This document shows positions 46,347 to 51,598 of a stretch of DNA of 51,598 nt, one piece after another. Position 1 is the first letter of the stretch. The number at the start of each line of letters is the position of its first letter. The stretch is from Neolentinus lepideus HHB14362 ss-1 (lineage: Eukaryota > Basidiomycota > Agaricomycetes > Gloeophyllales > Gloeophyllaceae). The DNA is taken from positions 17,008-68,605 of the forward strand of contig KV425650.1 of NCBI GenBank assembly GCA_001632425.1, read 5' to 3'. The notes below the pieces were generated by a model that ran no database searches, was not told the DNA's origin, and was given only the letters and a program-made list of their open reading frames with translations. Position numbers and translations under genes: made by a program.

Positions 46347-46708
46347 TGGCGTAGTGGAGTTTTGGGGACAGTTGCAAGCGTGGTTTTCAGGTTCTATTTC
46401 GCAGTAAAAGGACTTTACGACATGATCGTTTCGAGTCGTGATGGACTCCAGCGTAACGTGTCACGTGAGGCTGGATACTGTCACATCCTTTGTAGCTGTT
46501 AGAGATCTCAGTGGCGTTGGGAACCCTGCGTATGGAATTGCCTCGGGCACGAGGCAATTCGACGCCAATATTTGACCTGAAAGTGTCAGTACTGAGACAG
46601 CCTAATTGGGCGGCACGGGAACCCCGGTATGCACCAAGACAAGTCAGACATAACATCGTCATTCCTCACTTATCATTACACGTCGCTCATAAACATCACC
46701 TGCTTCCC
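46347..46708. other. Short convergent spacer with a small palindrome
   Basis: 362 bp between the convergent 3' ends of the esterase and the MFS gene. An inverted repeat lies at about 46528-46560 (GAATTGCCTCGGGC / GCACGAGGCAATTC), which could form a hairpin; its role is unknown. Confidence 0.45.
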
Positions 46709-49213
46709 TCACAGTACGTATCTAAAGTCGCGATTCTGCCCATCTGTCAAATCCAGGAATTCCTACAGAAATAGAAACAGAACCGTCATTAGCCCTCCGC
46801 CACGCAAAAGACGGAGAACAAAGCACGAAACGCGCACCTTGTCCACCTTCGTCTCGACGACATTCCCCTTCTCGTCAACAGACTCGATGTACACCTCATC
46901 ATACGTCTCATCACGCGGCTCCGCGTCGCGTCTCTTGTTCTCCCTGGCAAGCACCCAGCGGATGACGAGGAGGAGCGTGGGGCAGATGACGTAGCAGATG
47001 CCGATGATGATCCATGGGACGTGGTTTCTACACAAGAAATTGAGCATAGTTCAGGTGATACTATGTGCAGCGTACCGTGGCTTGTACTTGGCTTGCCACA
47101 TAAAAGGACCTAGGGGAGTGTGAATGAGCGTTGTTGGTCGGGTGCGATGAGAAAACGACTTACCGGCTGCGTTTCCGACGCAGTAAGCGGATAGCATGAT
47201 AGCATTCGCTGTTGATGCGTGTTAGCGGGCGAAGAGACACGGCTTGGAGGTAGCTGGCTCACTCGTGACCTTCTTCGTATGCCCCGCCGTCGTGCTCGAC
47301 AGCCAGGACAGGGACAGCACGAATCCCGTCGTCCCAACACCTACATACCATCGATCAGCATGCCTCCGACTGAAAGAAGACGAAGACGCACCCGTCAACC
47401 ACTGCGAGAACAACAGTCCTACCTTATCCGACCACGGCAGCGTGTTCAGCAATATCACACCGAGAAGATTCGGCAGAAAGTACACCGCGCCGACGTACGC
47501 CCGCGCGTCCTTCAGCCGCGCCGCGAGCGTGACGCCCGTCCAGATCGTCGTGATCTCGATGAACCCGTCGACGCAGCCGAGGAGCGTCGTCTGCAGGTTC
47601 GTGAAGCCGAACGAGGCGACGATGATCGTGCGCTGGTTCGTGAGCGAGTTCGGGATGTTGTCCAGCGCGGAGAAGAGCGCGAAGAGCCAGGTCTTGGGGT
47701 CGGTGAGTGCTTCGATCATTTGTTCCTTCTTGAAGTGTTTGTTCTCGACGCCGGTTTGGTTTTCCTGCAGTTTTGTCGTAGTTGGGATTGTTCAGCCCTC
47801 AAGGAGGAATGCAACTTGCCTTGATGCGGCGCACGGCATTGGCCCGTTCGTCTGTCGTTAAGAACCAGGCCGTCGTCGGTGAGTCGGGAAAGAGGAACCT
47901 ACGCAGAGCACCTGAGCACCTCACTCTGCCACAAAGCCAAGATAGTGATCGGACGTACCAGTAAGCCACAGCTGTAATGAGCGTCAAGGCACCCGTGATG
48001 ATCATGAGCCTAATGATGGGCGTGAGCGAGAGGGACAGACTGGCGAGCGAGCAACGGTTGGAGTGCTTACCATTGCCACGGCTCGAAGCCCTTAGTTTTA
48101 ATGTGGAGTGCACCGAAGCTGAGGAAGCCTGAGATGATCTGCGCTAAACACCGCCTTCAGCACTCTCCCAGCCAATCGGCATGCACGTAGCCAACATACC
48201 TGTCCCGTTCATCAAGACTATGTACCGCAGTCAGCTTACCATCGACCGAACAAGCCACGACAATTCTACGCACACCAATACCCCACCCTCAGTGTCTGCT
48301 CCTTCCGCGTGTAGAACATCGAGCTGACAATCATGAACCCGGCCGTGATCGCGCCCTCGCAGGCGCCCAGAATGAATCTTACGACGAACAGGCCGGCAAA
48401 GTTGACGCAGGCGCTGTGCAGGCAGAGGACAACGCCCCATACGAAGATGTTGATGCTGCCAAAAGTTGGCTATGAGACAAGGATGGCAGAGGAGAGACGC
48501 ACCTCATCCATTTGCCAACGGGAAAACGCTGCAGCATGAGGTTTTGAGGGTACTCGAAGGCGAGATAGGAGAGGTAGAAGATCGTGCCGAGCCTAGATAA
48601 TATCAATGTCGAGAGATGAGACGGAAGGAAAAAAAAGAGAGAGTTGCGTACCAGTTGTATCTTTGGTACACCCAATCATATCAGTACTGAAATCGTAAAC
48701 AGAAATGGAATTCACGGCGTACTCGTTCGTGGTAAGATGTGTCGCTGTTCTGGATTGGAAGAGACACGATGAGTACTGTAGTCTGTGGACCAAGCGCAGA
48801 CGAACACACCTTATGCCCAGAATAGCCGAGTTTCCCAAAGTCGTTTTGTCCATGAATTGGATCCTATCCATCATTACTGCATGTCAAGAAACGCGTATCC
48901 GGTGCTCGAACGGGGTGCACACCAATAGAGTGCTAGCAGATGACCATCCGTCAGCACAGGTCAACAACCGAGTTTGTAGCTCTGGTAACTTACTACACAT
49001 CAACGGCAGGATGTGCCAGTCGATCTTCCTCCTGCGCAGCGTCGTAACCTCGTCCAAGGCGTACAAGACAAACACATACCTGATCCTTATTGACTCGGCC
49101 TCGTCCAGCTCGATATCCGCTCCGGCGACGAGCCGCGCGCCGGTATCGACCTCCTTCGTCGACACTGCAACATTGTGCGCGTGTTTCTCGTCCTGGAAAT
49201 CCTTATCGCTCAT
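46709..49213 (-). CDS. MFS transporter, allantoate-permease (Dal5/ACS) type
   Basis: Eighteen exons (minus): 49213-49080, 49031-48994, 48932-48923, 48863-48810, 48749-48723, 48660-48652, 48592-48503, 48455-48274, 48217-48200, 48143-48071, 48009-47959, 47898-47820, 47764-47392, 47340-47263, 47208-47164, 47109-47076, 47027-46838, 46762-46709; 512 residues with no break. Two micro-exons (10 and 9 nt) encode parts of CTLYW and EYNW. One intron (47819-47765) is GC-AG. Family marks: QFMDKTTLGNSAILGI, LSYLAFEYPQNLMLQRFP, FILGACEGAITAGFM, LLGCVDGFIEITTIWTGV, YCVGNAAGPFMWQ. This 12-helix plasma-membrane symporter family carries organic anions such as allantoate, nicotinate or sugar acids; the substrate is not predictable. 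Intact paralogue of the pseudogene at 30.9 kb. Confidence 0.93.
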
Positions 49214-49968
49214 TGCTGGCGAAGTGGAACGGTCAGCGCCCAGGATCTTGGAGGCAGAGGTCAAGAGCAAGGAGCGCCGAGTTTAAGTTACTGTATCTGT
49301 AGTCCATTTAACGGGAATTGAGCGGGCCAACGGCACCAGGAACGGAGAAGCTGATAATGATAAGAGTAGGCGAAGTGGGGTTCTAGGTACATCACGCAAT
49401 CGCACGCGCTGATTGGTCGTGTGCGCACTGTGGAGGTGTGTGGCAAAAGCGGATTTCAATTCTGCTGGGGCCAAGTATCGGCTAATTATCGAGCAGAGAT
49501 AGCAGCTACTATCACTAGGGGATTTCTTCTCCAGGATACAGTGTTTCCCCAATCCCTCCGTCAGTAATTCACTTTTGGGGAATATTTTGACATAGACCTT
49601 TGCAATATAGTATATCCTATCACCCATCCTAAGAGCAAACTAGCCAAATGTGAGCACAGAGCTCATCGGCATCGAAATACTGAGCTGAGCAGAGTTCTTC
49701 TCCATCCGTCACATCCAGGTCACAGCGGCAAGTTCAGCAGGGCAGACATGTCGTCCACTGTATTTCATCAGGAAAAACCTCCCGGGCTAATCATACCTAA
49801 TTCATATCTGATTCGATAGTATACGTCTGATCTATTAATTCGCCATGATCACATCTTATTGTTTATCATCAGGTAACTAGGCATCTTGTCAAATACAATT
49901 ATGAAGAGGAAAGGGAAGAAAATAATGACATCACATCGACACTTATATGCGACTGAGTGGCATTATAC
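49214..49968. other. Intergenic region upstream of the MFS gene
   Basis: 755 bp between the MFS start and the 3' end of the Plavaka-type transposase. It should contain the MFS promoter and perhaps a Plavaka terminus. I could not identify an inverted repeat or target duplication. Confidence 0.4.
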
Positions 49969-51598
49969 CTACAAGAAAGTAACAAACGTGTGACGGTCAA
50001 GGAATGGATTCACATAGAATGCAGGTGCAGTATCCAGCACCGTACTACTAGACCACTCACGCGGGACCACAGGACCAAACTTCGGTAAGAGATGTACACT
50101 ACGTTCAATCTGTGCGACAGGAATAACACTTGCCTGCCTCTCGCCATTCCGGATTGTCCTCTGTATCTTGTACAGCCCGGTGTTGTGGTCCGGCGCAGCT
50201 GAGAAAGGTGTGAACCATTCGACATATGCAAGATGCTTCGGTGGCGGCTTCTTGAATAGGGACGAGATAGCACGGGGTGGGAGTGAAAAAACGGCGCGAA
50301 CTCGAGCGACACGGTATCCTGTGCATTATAATTCATTTCTACAGATATATCGAAAGATGCAGCTATTCACCTTGCAAGCTCTGCTCCGTACCTGCACCAA
50401 GGTTGACCAAGACCATGTCAAACCTTGCCGGCACATCTCGACGATGGGTGTCTTGATGCGATGGCCTTACGTGCACGGCATCTGGTGTTCCCACCATATT
50501 GTCACGGCCAAAGGGGTCTTGATTCCAGAATTTGATCTTGTGATATACAGGCACTGTCTAAAAGCGAATCGAAACACCCTCAGAGGCAATATCCAGCTGT
50601 GACCGTGTAAGACCGGGCTGGTGGAATTGCACAATAAAATGGGCCAGTGCTACTTCAAAGTACGATGCCCCATAGTCAGACCGCAGCTTTGATAGCGGCA
50701 CCGCTTTGAGTGTCGGGTGTCGAGTCATATTCAAATGGGGTTTCACTTCGGTAAGCTTCACTGTTGGCACCGGGCGTCCTGCGAGCTGCCACTTGATGTA
50801 CTTCTTGTGCTGGAGGACTTTCTCCCGCCGTTCCAACCACTTGGTCATCTGCGGGTACTCATCTTTGTGGTTGGTTGCACGGTAGGCGTCCTTGGCTAAG
50901 TTGATGTGCAAGCGCTCGGTATATTCAGTATTATAGTTATCGGTGGTGCCAAAGTACTTGATTGAGACTAGATAGTGTATGAGAGCATGCAGCTTCGGAA
51001 TGTTGAAGTCGCTGCGGATTCCGAGATCAATGAATATGCTCTTGTTACTGTGGAAGCGGCGCAGTGCATCTTCAAGCAGCTTGAGAGTCTCATCAGTATG
51101 GACAGGATACTGCGCGAGGAAGCAGAAATCAAGTAGTGCACGTGTCGCATGCACTAGGCGTACAGCAGAGAGATGGTTGGGTAATCGGATATCGAGGACC
51201 AGTCCCATCAAAAGCTGGCACATCTGCGCATGCTCTCGTCCGGTCACCCTCGATAGAGTGCTTATCCCCTTCATGAATAGTCGTATATTATGGTTGGGAG
51301 GGAATCTGCGGCAGCGAGCATCAATCTCGGCAGCTCCGCATGCCTTCACGACCCAAGAGATGAAGTGCTTCATCACACCCTGATAGACTTGGTGTAGAAT
51401 GTCGGGTGTGATAGACTGGAAGATGTTGGTGTAGGGCAAGTCCTCCCAGAATGGGTGCTGGATTGGTTTCACGCCGGCAGCAGTACAGGCCTTCACGAAT
51501 GAAGCAGGACCATCTGTGATGCTTGTCAGGGCACATAAAATAGCATCGAGATCACGGAATCGATAATCCACATCAGGATCATAGTTGCCAAGTTCTTC
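49969..51598 (-). pseudogene. Plavaka-type transposase, C-terminal part
   Basis: Exon (minus) 51598-50371 continues beyond the right edge; a 52-nt intron (50370-50319) leads to exon 50318-49969, ending in a stop. Pattern of basidiomycete Plavaka transposases: [111 protein letters not shown] and [19 protein letters not shown]. Plavaka is a CACTA-related DNA transposon group of fungi. A TAG at 50558-50560 interrupts the frame between IRF and TVPVYHKIKFW, with no splice option visible, so this copy is likely inactive. The N-terminal zinc-finger part is outside the window. Confidence 0.83.

Noticed and set aside
47219..47861. Long plus-strand ORFs opposite the intact MFS gene
   Set aside because: They are Arg-rich shadows of the MFS exons with no independent domain.
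50168..50602. Plus-strand ORF opposite the Plavaka-type transposase
   Set aside because: It is antisense to conserved transposase sequence and has no domain of its own.
1..51598. CRISPR arrays, rRNA, obvious tRNA genes or prokaryotic operons
   Set aside because: No spaced direct repeats, no rRNA or tRNA cloverleaf patterns and spliced eukaryotic genes throughout.

Overview
The window looks like an assembled contig of a filamentous basidiomycete, most likely an Agaricomycete (wood-decay type). Genes are cut by many 45-65 nt introns with basidiomycete-style GT(A/G)NGT...YAG borders. The families are those expanded in Agaricomycetes: F-box/propeller proteins, small multi-TM receptor-like proteins including a DUF6534 type, Kre9/Knh1-like GPI proteins and TAP-like peptidases. 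The mobile DNA (hAT, Copia, Plavaka) also fits. I assembled the gene models by hand from splice signals and reading-frame continuity; no search was run.

Layout. 1-1.4 kb: 3' part of an SF1 (UPF1/DNA2-like) helicase. 1.6-3.3 kb: F-box protein. 4.6-6.1 kb: multi-TM protein A. 7.3-8.5 kb: alpha/beta hydrolase A. 9.6-11.7 kb: DUF6534 membrane protein with about 20 exons. 12-13.2 kb: mostly non-coding, with a relic of the multi-TM family. 13.9-14.5 kb: Kre9-like GPI protein. 15.8-17.0 kb: alpha/beta hydrolase B, paralogue of A. 17.7-18.9 kb: DenD-like D-erythronate dehydrogenase. 19.5-21.7 kb: TAP-like serine peptidase. 21.9-23.7 kb: F-box/propeller gene. 25.2-26.8 kb: multi-TM protein B. 27.0-28.7 kb: F-box pseudogene, paralogous to the preceding one. 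29.2-30.4 kb: class II ketose-bisphosphate aldolase. 30.9-33.4 kb: MFS (allantoate-permease type) pseudogene. 33.8-35.0 kb: repeats and a MITE-like element. 35.1-44.2 kb: a glutathione S-transferase pseudogene split by a hAT element and a Copia element. 45.2-46.3 kb: HSL-type esterase. 46.7-49.2 kb: an intact MFS paralogue in inverted orientation. 50.0-51.6 kb: a decayed Plavaka-type transposase running off the end.

The most striking structure is nested. A 3379-bp hAT element with 12-bp perfect TIRs inserted into a GST exon and made the 8-bp duplication GAACCAGG. A Copia element then inserted exactly into the right-hand copy of that duplication, making its own 5-bp duplication GAACC. Removing both elements joins two halves of a conserved GST motif in frame. 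The Copia primer-binding site matches the anticodon region of initiator tRNA-Met, suggesting half-tRNA priming. Most broken genes carry nonsense codons reachable by a single C-to-T (or complementary G-to-A) transition.

DenD, the aldolase and MFS anion transporters lie within one 30-kb stretch and may serve sugar-acid catabolism; that is inference only. I found no CRISPR, rRNA or convincing tRNA gene, and nothing I can call an entirely new system.
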